From an uncultured Oscillospiraceae bacterium (GTDB lineage: Bacteria; Bacillota; Clostridia; Oscillospirales; Ruminococcaceae): a DNA stretch of 38,716 nt. The stretch is taken from NCBI GenBank assembly GCA_947522735.1, contig CANNTZ010000017.1, positions 1 through 38,716 of the forward strand. Direction: 5' to 3'. Position 1 is the first letter of the stretch. Every line of letters begins with the position of its first letter. Shown in pieces: positions 26,130 through 35,084 of this stretch. The position numbers and the translations under genes are program-made. Under the pieces are notes generated by a model that worked only from the letters and a program-made list of their open reading frames with translations, did no database searches and was not told the origin of the DNA.

Positions 26130-27950
26130 ATGGAAAAAGAAAAAAAGCCAAAATATAACATGTGGCAGAATGTCGGCTTCATGATCGACGCCGCATGGAA
26201 ACGGCGCAAAAGCGTGCTTGTGCTGTGCGTGCTGCTGGCGCTGACAACGGCGGGCAAGACGGTCGCCGAGCTGCTGGTTGCCCCTGTCATACTCGACAGG
26301 CTCGAAACCTCCGCTCCCGCCGGGAGGCTTATCGCGACCATCGCGCTGTTCACTGCGATATTGCTGCTGCTCGCGGGGCTCAGCGACTATATCGACTCCA
26401 ACACGCTTTTCGGGCGCGTCGCCGTCCGAGTGAGCATTTTGCTGCGCGTAGCGCACAAGCGCGCCTCGACCTCCTATCCAAACACACTTGACACCGACTT
26501 TCTGGGGCTTTATCAGAAAGCCTCACATATCTGCGGCGCAAACAGCAGAGCTGCTGAGGCCGTTTGGACAACCCTGACCCTGCTGATGACATATCTGATC
26601 GGCTTTGCGGTCTATCTGGCGCTGCTCACCGGACTGAATCTCTGGCTGATGCTGCTTGTCGCGGCAACCTCGGCGGCAAGCTACTTCGCGGGCAAGCGCA
26701 TCAACGAATGGGGCTACCGCCACCGCGAGGAGCAGGAGCAATACGAAAACAGGCTGTCCTATCTCAACGACGTTGCAACCGACGGAAAATTTGCAAAGGA
26801 TATCCGCATATTCGGGCTGCGCGGATGGATCGACGATATCTGGCGCAGCACCATGCGGCTCTACCGCGCCTTCTGCGCCAAGCGCGAGCACGTCTATATC
26901 TGGGCGAACATAATCGACCTCCTGCTCACCGTCGCGCGCAACGGCGTCGCCTATGCGTTTCTCATCTCGCTCGCGCTGAAAAACGGGCTATCCGTCTCGC
27001 ATTTCCTGCTCTATTTCGGTGCGATAAGCGGTTTTGCGCAATGGGTGACCGGAATATTGGAGCAGCTCTCGACGCTGCACAGACAAAGCCTTGAGATTTC
27101 GATGCTGCGCGAGTTTCTTGAATATCCCGAGCCGTTTAAATTCGAGGACGGCGAGCCTGTTCCGCGCGCTGCGGACGGGCGCTACGAGCTGCGGCTTGAC
27201 AACGTCTCCTTTCGCTATCCCGCGGCGGACACCGACACCCTCTCGCACATCAGCCTGACCATCGCTCCCGGCGAAAAGCTGGCGATAGTCGGACTGAACG
27301 GCGCAGGCAAAACCACGCTCGTCAAGCTGCTCTGCGGCTTCCTCGATCCGACCGGCGGACGCGTGCTGCTTAACGGCAAGGATATCCGCAGCCTCAACCG
27401 CCGCGATTATTACACTCTGTTTTCCACGGTTTTTCAGGATTTCTCCGTGCTTGACGTAAGCGTTGCGGAGAACGTGGCGCAGAGCGTGGAGGGCGTAGAT
27501 ATCGCACGCGTCTGGAAATGCCTTGACGAGGCAGGGCTTACCGAGGCGGTCAAGGCGCTGCCGAGGTCGCTCGACACACCTGTCGGGCGCAAGGTGTTAG
27601 AGGACGGAGCAGAGCTGTCCGGCGGGCAGACGCAGCGGCTGATGCTCGCGCGCGCACTTTACCGCAACGCACCGGTGCTGCTGCTGGACGAGCCGACCGC
27701 CGCGCTCGACCCTATAGCCGAAAACGACATCTACATGAAATACAACGAGATGACCCACGGCAAGACCGCGCTGTTCATCTCCCACCGTCTCGCCTCAACG
27801 CGCTTCTGCGACCGTATAATCTTCCTCGACGACGGCGTTATCGCCGAAGAGGGAACGCATGAGTCTCTGCTGCGTCTCGGCGGCGGCTACTCGAAGCTGT
27901 TTGAGGTGCAGAGCCGGTATTACCGGAAGGAGGTACGGGAAAATGACTGA
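26130..27950 (+). CDS. ABC exporter half-transporter (TMD-NBD fusion), first of a pair
   Basis: A 606-residue protein. The ATG at 26130 (MEKEKKPKYNMWQNVGFMIDAAWKRRK) has an AAAGGA site. A membrane domain of about six helices (residues about 25-330) is followed by an ATPase domain. Walker A is GLNGAGKTT (from residue 388), the Q-loop is FQDFSVLDVSV, the signature is LSGGQTQRLMLARAL, Walker B is VLLLDEPTAALDP and the switch is FISHRLAS. The type fits the MsbA/LmrA-like exporter class. The next gene overlaps by eight bases and encodes a matching half, so a heterodimer is likely. The exported substrate is unknown; neither half has a peptidase C39 domain. Confidence 0.9.
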   Translation: MEKEKKPKYNMWQNVGFMIDAAWKRRKSVLVLCVLLALTTAGKTVAELLVAPVILDRLETSAPAGRLIATIALFTAILLLLAGLSDYIDSNTLFGRVAVRVSILLRVAHKRASTSYPNTLDTDFLGLYQKASHICGANSRAAEAVWTTLTLLMTYLIGFAVYLALLTGLNLWLMLLVAATSAASYFAGKRINEWGYRHREEQEQYENRLSYLNDVATDGKFAKDIRIFGLRGWIDDIWRSTMRLYRAFCAKREHVYIWANIIDLLLTVARNGVAYAFLISLALKNGLSVSHFLLYFGAISGFAQWVTGILEQLSTLHRQSLEISMLREFLEYPEPFKFEDGEPVPRAADGRYELRLDNVSFRYPAADTDTLSHISLTIAPGEKLAIVGLNGAGKTTLVKLLCGFLDPTGGRVLLNGKDIRSLNRRDYYTLFSTVFQDFSVLDVSVAENVAQSVEGVDIARVWKCLDEAGLTEAVKALPRSLDTPVGRKVLEDGAELSGGQTQRLMLARALYRNAPVLLLDEPTAALDPIAENDIYMKYNEMTHGKTALFISHRLASTRFCDRIIFLDDGVIAEEGTHESLLRLGGGYSKLFEVQSRYYRKEVREND

Positions 27951-29832
27951 AAAAGCGGAGAAAAAGGTCACGCTCACCGCGGCATTCAAAAGCCATACCC
28001 GGGTTTGGCGGCTCCTGTGGAAGCGCTGCCCCGGAAGATTTGCCGTCTCGCTGCTCTCTTCGATCGTCACCGCGCTCACGCCATATGCGACCATCTGGTT
28101 CTCGGCTCAGCTCGTCAGCGAGCTTGCGGGCGCGCGCAATCCGGCGCGGCTTGTCTCAGACGTGATCCGGATCCTCGTCGTAACCGGCGGGCTCATGCTG
28201 TTGAACTCGCTGCTCACCCGCTGGAAAGCCGCAGAAGAAAACGACAGCCTTTACTGGCACTGGAACCGACTGCTAATGAGCAAGCTGCTCGACATGGATT
28301 TTGTGGACGCCGACAGTCAGCACGTACACGATCTGTACTCGTTGATACTCCAGAACACAAGCATCGGCAGAGGCATCTATCCTGCGCTGGATCTGTTTGA
28401 CGCTCTGCCCTCCGCGCTTTTCCGTATCCTCGGCGGTGTCGGGCTCACCGTCACGCTGTTCACGTCGGCGGGCGCCGACGGACACCTCGCCTTTCTCAAC
28501 AGTCCGTTCGCCGCCGGTATAGTCCTCGTGCTTATGCTCGGCGCGGCGCTGCTCTCCTCCTTCCTTGACGATCTGGGCGAGCAGGGTTTTGCTAAACACG
28601 CCGCGGACAATCGTCTCGGCAACCGCGTTTTCGGCATGGTCGGCTACTATTCCAATGATCAGAAGCGTGCGCCGGACATGCGGATATACCGCCAGCAGGA
28701 GAACATCCTTGACAAGCTTCTCCCACGGTTCGATATCTTCGGTCCCAAATCCGCCTTCGCACGGCTTTCGAGGGGAAGGAGCGGCATACTCATCGCGCTC
28801 TCCAAATGTGTCGCCGCCGTGCTGACCGGCTTCGTCTACCTCTTTGTCTGCCTCAAGGCGTATGCCGGTGCGTTCGGGCTCGGCGCGGTCACGCAGTATG
28901 TCGGCGCAACCACCAACCTCTTCACCGGCATCGCGGATATGCTCGGCAAGCTGGCTGAGCTGCGCGCAAACGCCGTCTTTCTCGAACCGTTCTTTGAGAT
29001 ACTCGACACGCCGAACAACATGTATCAGGGCAGCCTTACAACCGAAAAGCGCTCCGACCGACAGTACGATATCGAATTTCGGGACGTCTCCTTCAAATAT
29101 CCAGGCTGTGAGAGTTATGCTCTGCGCCACGTCAACATAAGGTTCCGCGTCGGCAGCCGTCTTGCGGTTGTCGGCATGAACGGCAGCGGCAAAACCACCT
29201 TTATCAAGCTGCTCTGCCGCCTCTACGATCCGACCGAGGGGCAGATACTGCTCAACGGCATAGACATCCGCAAATATCGCTACGACGACTATATAAGCAT
29301 CTTCTCGGTCGTATTTCAGGATTTTCAGTTGCTCGCGCTCCCGCTTGGACAGAACGTCGCCTCCTCTGTGCGCTATGACGCAAGGCGCGTCAGGGACTGC
29401 CTTGAAAAATCCGGCTTCTCCGAGCGTCTGAGCCGCCTGCCAGACGGTCTTGACACCTCTCTCTACAAGAAGCTTGACAAGGACGGCGTCGAAGTTTCCG
29501 GCGGCGAGGCGCAGAAGATAGCCATTGCGCGCACCCTCTATAAAGACGCGCCCTTCCTCATCCTCGACGAGCCGACCGCCGCGCTCGACCCCATCGCCGA
29601 GGCTGAGATATACTCCAAATTTGACGAGATCGCGGGCGATAAGACCGCCATATACATCAGCCACCGCCTTTCCTCCTGCAAATTTTGCGACGAGATCGCC
29701 GTTTTCGACGGTGGTCAAGTCGTCCAGCAGGGTACTCACGAGACGCTCGCCGCCGACGTCTCAGGCAAATACCATGAGCTTTGGACCGCGCAGGCTCAAT
29801 ACTACACCGAGGACGCCGGTCAGATCGGTTGA
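27943..29832 (+). CDS. ABC exporter half-transporter, second of a pair
   Basis: A 629-residue protein. The ATG at 27943 lies inside the end of the previous gene, with AAGGAGG nine bases upstream. The membrane domain spans about residues 30-340. The nucleotide-binding domain has Walker A GMNGSGKTT, Q-loop FQDFQLLALPL, signature VSGGEAQKIAIARTL, Walker B FLILDEPTAALDP and switch YISHRLSS. Both halves keep the catalytic Glu after Walker B, so both ATP sites look active; many heterodimeric exporters have one degenerate site. A strong terminator follows. Confidence 0.9.
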   Translation: MTEKAEKKVTLTAAFKSHTRVWRLLWKRCPGRFAVSLLSSIVTALTPYATIWFSAQLVSELAGARNPARLVSDVIRILVVTGGLMLLNSLLTRWKAAEENDSLYWHWNRLLMSKLLDMDFVDADSQHVHDLYSLILQNTSIGRGIYPALDLFDALPSALFRILGGVGLTVTLFTSAGADGHLAFLNSPFAAGIVLVLMLGAALLSSFLDDLGEQGFAKHAADNRLGNRVFGMVGYYSNDQKRAPDMRIYRQQENILDKLLPRFDIFGPKSAFARLSRGRSGILIALSKCVAAVLTGFVYLFVCLKAYAGAFGLGAVTQYVGATTNLFTGIADMLGKLAELRANAVFLEPFFEILDTPNNMYQGSLTTEKRSDRQYDIEFRDVSFKYPGCESYALRHVNIRFRVGSRLAVVGMNGSGKTTFIKLLCRLYDPTEGQILLNGIDIRKYRYDDYISIFSVVFQDFQLLALPLGQNVASSVRYDARRVRDCLEKSGFSERLSRLPDGLDTSLYKKLDKDGVEVSGGEAQKIAIARTLYKDAPFLILDEPTAALDPIAEAEIYSKFDEIAGDKTAIYISHRLSSCKFCDEIAVFDGGQVVQQGTHETLAADVSGKYHELWTAQAQYYTEDAGQIG

Positions 29833-29847
29833 CCTGTGAAAGCGCGC

Positions 29848-29886
29848 CGAAGCCCTCCTCCATACCGGAAGAGGGCTTCGTTTTTT
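29848..29886 (+). terminator. Intrinsic terminator of the ABC pair
   Basis: CGAAGCCCTC (29848-29857) pairs perfectly with GAGGGCTTCG (29871-29880), followed by six T. It lies 15 bases after the stop. Confidence 0.92.
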
Positions 29887-29908
29887 GCTGTTATTTTCAG
29901 CCGTCGGT

Positions 29909-31033
29909 TCAGCTCTGTCTGGTGCCGCACTTGCTGCAAAACTTCTTGTCCGGCGCAAGCTGTGCTCCGCAGCCCTGACATATCTTATATGCCGGTGCAG
30001 CAGGTGCAGGTGCAGGCGCGGGAGCGGCAGGAGCGTCGAGCCTTGCCCCGCACTCGCGGCAGAATCTGAGTCCGTCGGCGACGGCGGCTCCGCAGCGCGG
30101 GCAGGTCTTTCCTGCCGGTGCGACGGGCGCGACGGGCGCGGCCGGCTCAACGGGCGCGGCGTCCATCCTCGTTCCGCATTCGCGGCAGAATTTCAGCCCC
30201 TCGGCAACGGCGGCTCCGCAGCGCGGGCAGGTCTTTCCTGCCGGTGCTACGGGCGCGACGGGCGCGGCCGGTTCAACGGGCGCGGCGTCCATCCTCGCTC
30301 CGCATTCGCGGCAGAATTTCAGTCCCTCGGCGACGGCGGCTCCGCAGCGCGGGCAGGTCTTTCCTGCCGGTGCGACGGGCGCGACGGGTGCGGCCGGCTC
30401 AACGGGCGCGGCGTCCATCTTCGCTCCGCATTCGCGGCAGAATTTCAGCCCCTCGGCAACGGCGGCTCCGCAGCGCGGGCAGGTCTTTTCGGCCGGTGCG
30501 GCCGGTGCAACCGGTGCGGCGACAACGACAGGCTCCGGCGATGCCTCATCTATAACAGGCGCTTCCGGCTCCGGCTCAGTCGGCGCAGGCTCCTCTATCA
30601 CCGGCTCCGGCTTTTCCACCGGAACGGCGCCTGCAAGCGAGCCGCCGCAATATCCGCAGAAGCTCATGCCCGGCGGGCATGTCTTACCGCAGCTCGGGCA
30701 GATGCGCTCCTTCTTGAGCAGCTCGGCCGCCTCGCGTTCCTCGCGGAGCTTTGTAAGACGTGCTTCCGCCTCCTCAGCGGCGGCGCGGCTCGTCTTGATA
30801 CGCTCGTATATCGGCGCGGACGCCTCGTCCGGGGTCTCGCCAGATTCAAAGCGGACGAGCGCCGCCTTGCCCAGCTCGACAATGTCCTTACTGACAGCGG
30901 CGGAATAGCCGTTGATCTCCGCCTTTATCGCGTCGATCTCCGGATCGGCTGTCTCCGCTTCGCCGTAGAGCTTCCTGTCGATATCTTCCGCGAGACTGTT
31001 CAGCTTCTTCTCAATATCTCCAAAAAATGACAT
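29909..31033 (-). CDS. Multi-zinc-ribbon protein with tandem repeats
   Basis: A 374-residue protein starting MSFFGDIEKKLNSLAEDIDRKL. The ATG at 31033 has GAGGAGGA upstream; an in-frame start 12 codons earlier is less likely. Residues 1-115 are helical and charged, probably a coiled coil. Then come six zinc ribbons, each with two CxxC pairs: CPSCG/CGYCG, four near-identical units with KTCPRCGAAVAEGLKFCRECG, and CQGCG/CSKCG at the C-terminus. The middle ribbons are spaced by Pro/Ala/Val linkers (AAPVEPAAPVAPVAPA). There is no membrane segment. Zinc-ribbon arrays like this are common in clostridia without known function, and nucleic acid or protein binding is possible. It follows the other zinc-ribbon gene by 54 bases. 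Confidence 0.85.
   Translation of the reverse strand: MSFFGDIEKKLNSLAEDIDRKLYGEAETADPEIDAIKAEINGYSAAVSKDIVELGKAALVRFESGETPDEASAPIYERIKTSRAAAEEAEARLTKLREEREAAELLKKERICPSCGKTCPPGMSFCGYCGGSLAGAVPVEKPEPVIEEPAPTEPEPEAPVIDEASPEPVVVAAPVAPAAPAEKTCPRCGAAVAEGLKFCRECGAKMDAAPVEPAAPVAPVAPAGKTCPRCGAAVAEGLKFCRECGARMDAAPVEPAAPVAPVAPAGKTCPRCGAAVAEGLKFCRECGTRMDAAPVEPAAPVAPVAPAGKTCPRCGAAVADGLRFCRECGARLDAPAAPAPAPAPAAPAYKICQGCGAQLAPDKKFCSKCGTRQS
30040..30492 (-). repeat. Four tandem 126-bp repeats encoding zinc ribbons
   Basis: A marker string in the coding repeat (plus strand ACGGCGGCTC) recurs at 30081, 30207, 30333 and 30459, exactly 126 bases apart. That equals 42 codons: one zinc ribbon plus its linker. Copies are almost identical in DNA, which points to recent duplication, and copy number may vary between strains. 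Confidence 0.9.
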
Positions 31034-31087
31034 GAATATCCTCCTCTCCGGATCTGTGCCGCACGGCAAACACTAAAACGTCTGCTA

Positions 31088-31666
31088 TCACTTGATGAGC
31101 TGGAGCTTGTCAATCAAGCCTCCGATTACGGGAACCGGCTTCATCTGACCGTCCTGAGCGGTGATAGCGAACACAAAGCTGAGGATAACCGCAGCGGAAA
31201 GGGCAAGATAAAGCACCCATGTCACGATGGAGAGCAGCACGCTGAGTATTCCAAAGACGACCGCAAAGCCGCTGCTGATGCTGCCGAGAAGTCCGAATAG
31301 CCACGGAAGAATCCCGGAAAACACCACGCCGAGAATGACGTATACGATCAGGTAGACAAGACCGCGGTTTGCGTTGTATTTTCCGAACTTACTCTCCTTG
31401 CAGGAGACGAGCGGGAGCCAGAACAGGAACGGCACGTTTCCGATCGCACTAATTACCTTGTTCTTATCAACGTCCACCCGGTCGAAAGTTAAGCTGCCGT
31501 CAGCCGCCGGAGCAGCCTCGGGCGCCTGATATGTATTCTCCTGCGCGCCAGGCTCATTCGCAGCGGTTTCGTTGACCGCAGCTTCTGCTTCTAACGGGGT
31601 TCCACATGCAGGGCAGAACTTCTCCCCATCTTCGATTTTAGCACCACAATTTCCACAAAAAGCCAT
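31088..31666 (-). CDS. Zinc-ribbon membrane protein (DUF4870-like)
   Basis: A 192-residue protein starting MAFCGNCGAKIEDGEKFCPACG, a single zinc ribbon with CxxC pairs at about residues 4-7 and 18-21. A low-complexity Ala/Glu linker follows, then about three membrane helices (residues about 75-180). The motif 'KYNANRGLVYLIVYVILGV' resembles the 'HANQGL' region of DUF4870/Tic20-like proteins. GAGGAGG precedes the ATG. It lies 57 bases downstream of glpK and upstream of the multi-ribbon gene on the same strand. Function is unknown. Confidence 0.8.
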   Translation of the reverse strand: MAFCGNCGAKIEDGEKFCPACGTPLEAEAAVNETAANEPGAQENTYQAPEAAPAADGSLTFDRVDVDKNKVISAIGNVPFLFWLPLVSCKESKFGKYNANRGLVYLIVYVILGVVFSGILPWLFGLLGSISSGFAVVFGILSVLLSIVTWVLYLALSAAVILSFVFAITAQDGQMKPVPVIGGLIDKLQLIK

Positions 31667-31723
31667 TAATAAATCCTCCTCGAAATTATTTTTCTGTATT
31701 TGAACGCCGATGCGTACAAATCA

Positions 31724-33223
31724 TCATTCATTCGCCCATCCAAGCGAGCGCTTAACCGCCTTGCGCCAGCCGGAAAGCAGTTTTTCACGCCTCTCCTCCG
31801 GCATCTCCGGCACAAAGCTCCTGTCGACTCCACGATTTTTCACAATGTCTCCGCGTCCGCTCCAGAAGCCGCCGGCAAGCCCTGCGAGATACGCCGCGCC
31901 AAGCGCGCTTGTCTCAACGCAGACAGGCCGCTCAACCGGTATCCGGCTGATATCCGCTTGAAAACGCAGAAGCACATCGCTTACGCTCGCCCCTCCGTCC
32001 GCCTTTATCACCTCCGGCGTCGCGCCGGACGACGCTATCATCGCCGATATCACATCCTCCGTCTGATACGCCAGCGAATCAAGAGTTGCCCGAACTATCT
32101 GCGTGCGCCCGGAGCCACGCGTCAATCCGACGAGGATCCCGCGGGCGTAGGGATCCCAATACGGCGCGCCAAGCCCGACAAACGCCGGAACAAGATAGAC
32201 GCCGCCGGAGTCCTCGACGCTCTCTGAGATAACGTCGCACTCCCGCGCACTGCCGATGAGCCGCACCTCGTCACGCAGCCATTTTATCGCGGCACCGGCC
32301 ACAAACACCGAGCCCTCAAGCGCATATTCTACGCGGCCACCCTCGCCCCACGCTATCGTAGTGAGCAGCCCGGTATCGGAGCGCGCAGGCGTTTCGCCCG
32401 TGTTCATCAGCAGAAATCCGCCGGTGCCGTAGGTGGTCTTGACGTCGCCAACGTTGAAGCACGCCTGACCGAACAGCGCCGCCTGCTGGTCTCCCGCAGC
32501 CGCACAGATAGGTATCGCGCCGCCAAGCAGCGCCGGATCGGTGTAGCCATAGCATTCGCTTGACGCGTGAACCTCCGGCAGCATCGCCTCCGGTATTTCG
32601 AGCAGCCTCAGCATATCCTCATCCCAACGGAGAGTGTGTATATTATAGAGCATCGTGCGTGAGGCGTTGGAGTAATCGGTGATATGCAGCCGTCCGCCCG
32701 AGAGCCTCCATATGAGCCAACTGTCCACCGTGCCGAACAGCAGCTCCCCTTTTTCGGCGCGCGTGCGTGCGTCTGGGACGTTTTCAAGTATCCAACGCAG
32801 CTTTGTCCCGGAAAAGTAGGGGTCAATCACAAGCCCGGTGCGCTCACGGATAAAGTCGTCAAGCCCGTCCGCCTTGAGCCTATCGCAGAGCCCGGCGGTT
32901 CTGCGGCACTGCCAGACTATCGCCCGGCAAACAGGCGCTCCTGTCAGTTTGTCCCAAACAACCACCGTCTCGCGCTGGTTTGTGATGCCGATAGCGGATA
33001 TATCGCCGCTTTCGCAGCCGAGCTTTGCCATCGCCTCGCGCATTGTCATGAGCTGTGTGTGCCAGATCTCCTCCGCGTCCTGCTCCACCCATCCGTCCTT
33101 CGGAAAATATTGGGTGAACTCCTTCTGCGCAACTGAGACGATGCGCCCGGCGCTGTCGAACAGTATGCACCTCACGCTGGTCGTGCCTGCGTCAAGCGCC
33201 ATTATGTATTTGCCAGCCGACAT
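31724..33223 (-). CDS. glpK: Glycerol kinase
   Basis: A 499-residue cytoplasmic enzyme that turns glycerol and ATP into glycerol-3-phosphate. FGGY-kinase landmarks are clear: ALDAGTTSVRCILFD at the start, 'GWVEQDAEEIW', 'IGITNQRETVVVWDKLTGAPVCRAIVWQCRRT', 'DPYFSGTKLRWILEN', 'GTVDSWLIWRLSGG', and 'KTTYGTGGFLLMNTGE'. The FGGY signature region 'YALEGSVFVAGAAIKWLRDEV' and 'KADGGASVSDVLLRFQADI' follow. Length is normal. The HPr-phosphorylated histidine segment of Firmicutes (YHF) was not obvious. No glycerol facilitator or glpD lies next to it. A palindrome at 33258 may control it. Confidence 0.95.
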   Translation of the reverse strand: MSAGKYIMALDAGTTSVRCILFDSAGRIVSVAQKEFTQYFPKDGWVEQDAEEIWHTQLMTMREAMAKLGCESGDISAIGITNQRETVVVWDKLTGAPVCRAIVWQCRRTAGLCDRLKADGLDDFIRERTGLVIDPYFSGTKLRWILENVPDARTRAEKGELLFGTVDSWLIWRLSGGRLHITDYSNASRTMLYNIHTLRWDEDMLRLLEIPEAMLPEVHASSECYGYTDPALLGGAIPICAAAGDQQAALFGQACFNVGDVKTTYGTGGFLLMNTGETPARSDTGLLTTIAWGEGGRVEYALEGSVFVAGAAIKWLRDEVRLIGSARECDVISESVEDSGGVYLVPAFVGLGAPYWDPYARGILVGLTRGSGRTQIVRATLDSLAYQTEDVISAMIASSGATPEVIKADGGASVSDVLLRFQADISRIPVERPVCVETSALGAAYLAGLAGGFWSGRGDIVKNRGVDRSFVPEMPEERREKLLSGWRKAVKRSLGWANE

Positions 33224-33257
33224 GTGATTACCTCTACTGCAACATAATTATTTTGTT

Positions 33258-33275
33258 GTGGAGATATATCTCCAC
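33258..33275. promoter_or_regulatory. Perfect 18-bp palindrome, candidate operator of glpK
   Basis: GTGGAGATATATCTCCAC is its own reverse complement. It begins ten bases downstream of the predicted glpK -10 box, so it covers the start of transcription and the first leader bases. A bound repressor would block glpK. It could instead act as an RNA hairpin at the 5' end. I do not recognise the regulator. Confidence 0.6.
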
Positions 33276-33284
33276 GTATATATA

Positions 33285-33313
33285 ATTATATAATATTTTT
33301 TCCCTTGTGTAAA
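33285..33313 (-). promoter_or_regulatory. Predicted glpK promoter
   Basis: On the minus strand TTTACA (33313-33308) and TATAAT (33290-33285) are 17 bases apart. Transcription would start near 33278 and the leader would be about 55 bases. Confidence 0.65.
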
Positions 33314-33333
33314 CCTAAAATACATGATATAAT
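33305..33333 (+). promoter_or_regulatory. Predicted rlmD promoter, overlapping the glpK -35 box
   Basis: TTGTGT (33305-33310) and TATAAT (33328-33333) are 17 bases apart on the plus strand. The -35 box shares bases 33308-33310 with that of glpK on the other strand, so the two polymerases cannot sit there together. Confidence 0.55.
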
Positions 33334-33450
33334 AGACATGAATTTCAGAGTCATTTTTTGTGCTAATCTCTAATAGATATGGAAAATATTAAATTATGTA
33401 GAAAATACAGTGACAAAAACTGTAAATCCGCACGGAAAAGAGTGTAACAC

Positions 33451-35076
33451 TTGAGGAAAAATGATATTGTCGAGCTCAACATAACCGATACCACCGCCGA
33501 GGGCAGCGGCGTAGGCCGCGACGGCGGGATGGTAGTCTTTGTCCCCGGCGCATTCACCGGCGATGTGCTGCGCGCGCGGATAATCAAATGCACCAAGAAA
33601 TACTGTGTCGGACGCATCGAGGAGCTGCTATCCCCCTCAAAAAACCGCGTCGCCGTCTGCTGCAATGCGTTTCCGGCCTGCGGCGGCTGCATGTTTCCGC
33701 ACGTCAGCTATCAGGCGGAGCTGGATATGAAGCGTCGCTGGGTGGAGGAGAATTTCCGGCGCATCGGCGGTGTGGAGATTGCGGCGGAGCGCGTCGTGCC
33801 CTCGCCGCTCACCGAGGGCTACCGCAACAAGGGCGTTTACCCGCTCGCGCTCGATCCGAACGGCAACGTGCGTGCCGGGTTTTACGCGCGCCACAGCCAC
33901 CGCATCGCCGGTACCCCGGAGTGCGCGCTGCATCCCGCTTTTTTTGGAGATATCGTCAAGGAGATCTCGGCCTTTTTGCAATGCGAGCACATCTCCATCT
34001 ACGATGAGACAAGCGGCGAGGGGCTTGCCCGCAGCATATTCCTTCGCTACGGCGAGGCGAGCGGCGAGACGTTGGTCTGTCTCGTCGTAAACGGCGACGG
34101 CATTTCCGGCGAGGAAAGGCTTGCCGAACGACTGCAAAGGTTTCCGCAGGTCAGCGGGCTTGTGATAAATGTCAACACCGCCTCCGGCAACGCGCTGCTC
34201 GGTCCAAAATGCCGCACAGTCTGGGGCAAGGGCGTCGTCACCGATGAGCTGTGCGGGCTCAGCTTCGACATTGCACCGACGGCGTTTTATCAGGTCAACC
34301 GCCGCGGTGCGGAGCTGCTCTACGGTATTGCCGCCGAGTATGCCGCGCCGGAGGGTGGGCTGCTTATCGACCTTTACTGCGGCGCAGGCACGATAGGACT
34401 TTCCATGGCTTCGCGCGCCGGACGCGTTATCGGCGCCGAGATCGTGCCGTCCGCCGTGGAAAACGCGCGTGCAAACGCCCTTCGCAACGGCATAGCCAAC
34501 GCTGAATTCATACTTGCCGACGCAACTGATGCCGCCCGCGAGCTGGAGCGCCGCGGCGAACGCCCTGACGTCGTGGTTCTCGACCCTCCGCGCGCAGGCT
34601 GCGACGCCGGAGTCATCGACGCCGTCGCGAACATGGCTCCGCGTCGTGTCGTCATGGTTTCCTGCAACAGCGCCACTGCCGCCCGCGACACTGCACTTTT
34701 CATCTCCCGCGGCTATCTCCCCCGGCGCCTGACCGTCGTAGATATGTTCCCACGCACCGGGCATGTGGAGACGGTGGTCCTTCTTTCCAAGGGAGAAATC
34801 GACTCGAAAAAGGTGCGTGTGGAGTTCTCGTTGGAGAATATGGATATGTCCGGATTCCAGAAGGGTGCAACATATCCGCAGATCAAAGAGTATGTGCAGG
34901 AGCATAGCGGACTAAAGGTATCTTCCCTGTATATTTCTCAGGTGAAGCGGAAATGCGGGCTGGATGTTGGGCAAAACTATAACCTGTCCAAGAAAGAGGG
35001 TGCCAAGCAGCCACAATGCCCACCGGATAAAGAAAAAGCAATTACAGAGGTATTGCAGCACTTCGGAATGGTATAA
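33451..35076 (+). CDS. rlmD: 23S rRNA (uracil-C5)-methyltransferase, RumA/RlmD family, with extra C-terminal domain
   Basis: A 541-residue protein. The start is a TTG at 33451 (MRKNDIVELNITDTTAEGSGV); an in-frame stop lies just upstream and no ATG fits. The ribosome binding site is weak. Order: TRAM domain (about 1-58), an iron-sulfur motif with Cys71, Cys77 and Cys80 plus a later Cys in PECALH, then the SAM-dependent methyltransferase domain with DLYCGAGTIGL, LDPPRAGCD and the nucleophile Cys405 in VSCNSAT. The family core ends near residue 447 (HVETVVLLSK). Residues 448-541 are an added basic domain with 'ATYPQIKEYVQEHSGLKVSSLYISQVKRKCG' and 'QPQCPPDKEKAI'. Its codons look less GC-rich than those of the core. 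The exact target (U1939, or U747 for the RlmCD type) is inferred. Confidence 0.88.
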   Translation: MRKNDIVELNITDTTAEGSGVGRDGGMVVFVPGAFTGDVLRARIIKCTKKYCVGRIEELLSPSKNRVAVCCNAFPACGGCMFPHVSYQAELDMKRRWVEENFRRIGGVEIAAERVVPSPLTEGYRNKGVYPLALDPNGNVRAGFYARHSHRIAGTPECALHPAFFGDIVKEISAFLQCEHISIYDETSGEGLARSIFLRYGEASGETLVCLVVNGDGISGEERLAERLQRFPQVSGLVINVNTASGNALLGPKCRTVWGKGVVTDELCGLSFDIAPTAFYQVNRRGAELLYGIAAEYAAPEGGLLIDLYCGAGTIGLSMASRAGRVIGAEIVPSAVENARANALRNGIANAEFILADATDAARELERRGERPDVVVLDPPRAGCDAGVIDAVANMAPRRVVMVSCNSATAARDTALFISRGYLPRRLTVVDMFPRTGHVETVVLLSKGEIDSKKVRVEFSLENMDMSGFQKGATYPQIKEYVQEHSGLKVSSLYISQVKRKCGLDVGQNYNLSKKEGAKQPQCPPDKEKAITEVLQHFGMV

Positions 35077-35084
35077 AAAGCAAG

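Noticed and set aside
28273..29739. A long minus-strand frame opposite the second ABC exporter gene
   Set aside because: It is a GC-rich antisense frame. The plus strand carries complete Walker and signature motifs.
30040..30492. A CRISPR array, considered because of the regular 126-base repeats
   Set aside because: The repeats are in frame within a coding gene, are too long, and have no unique spacers.
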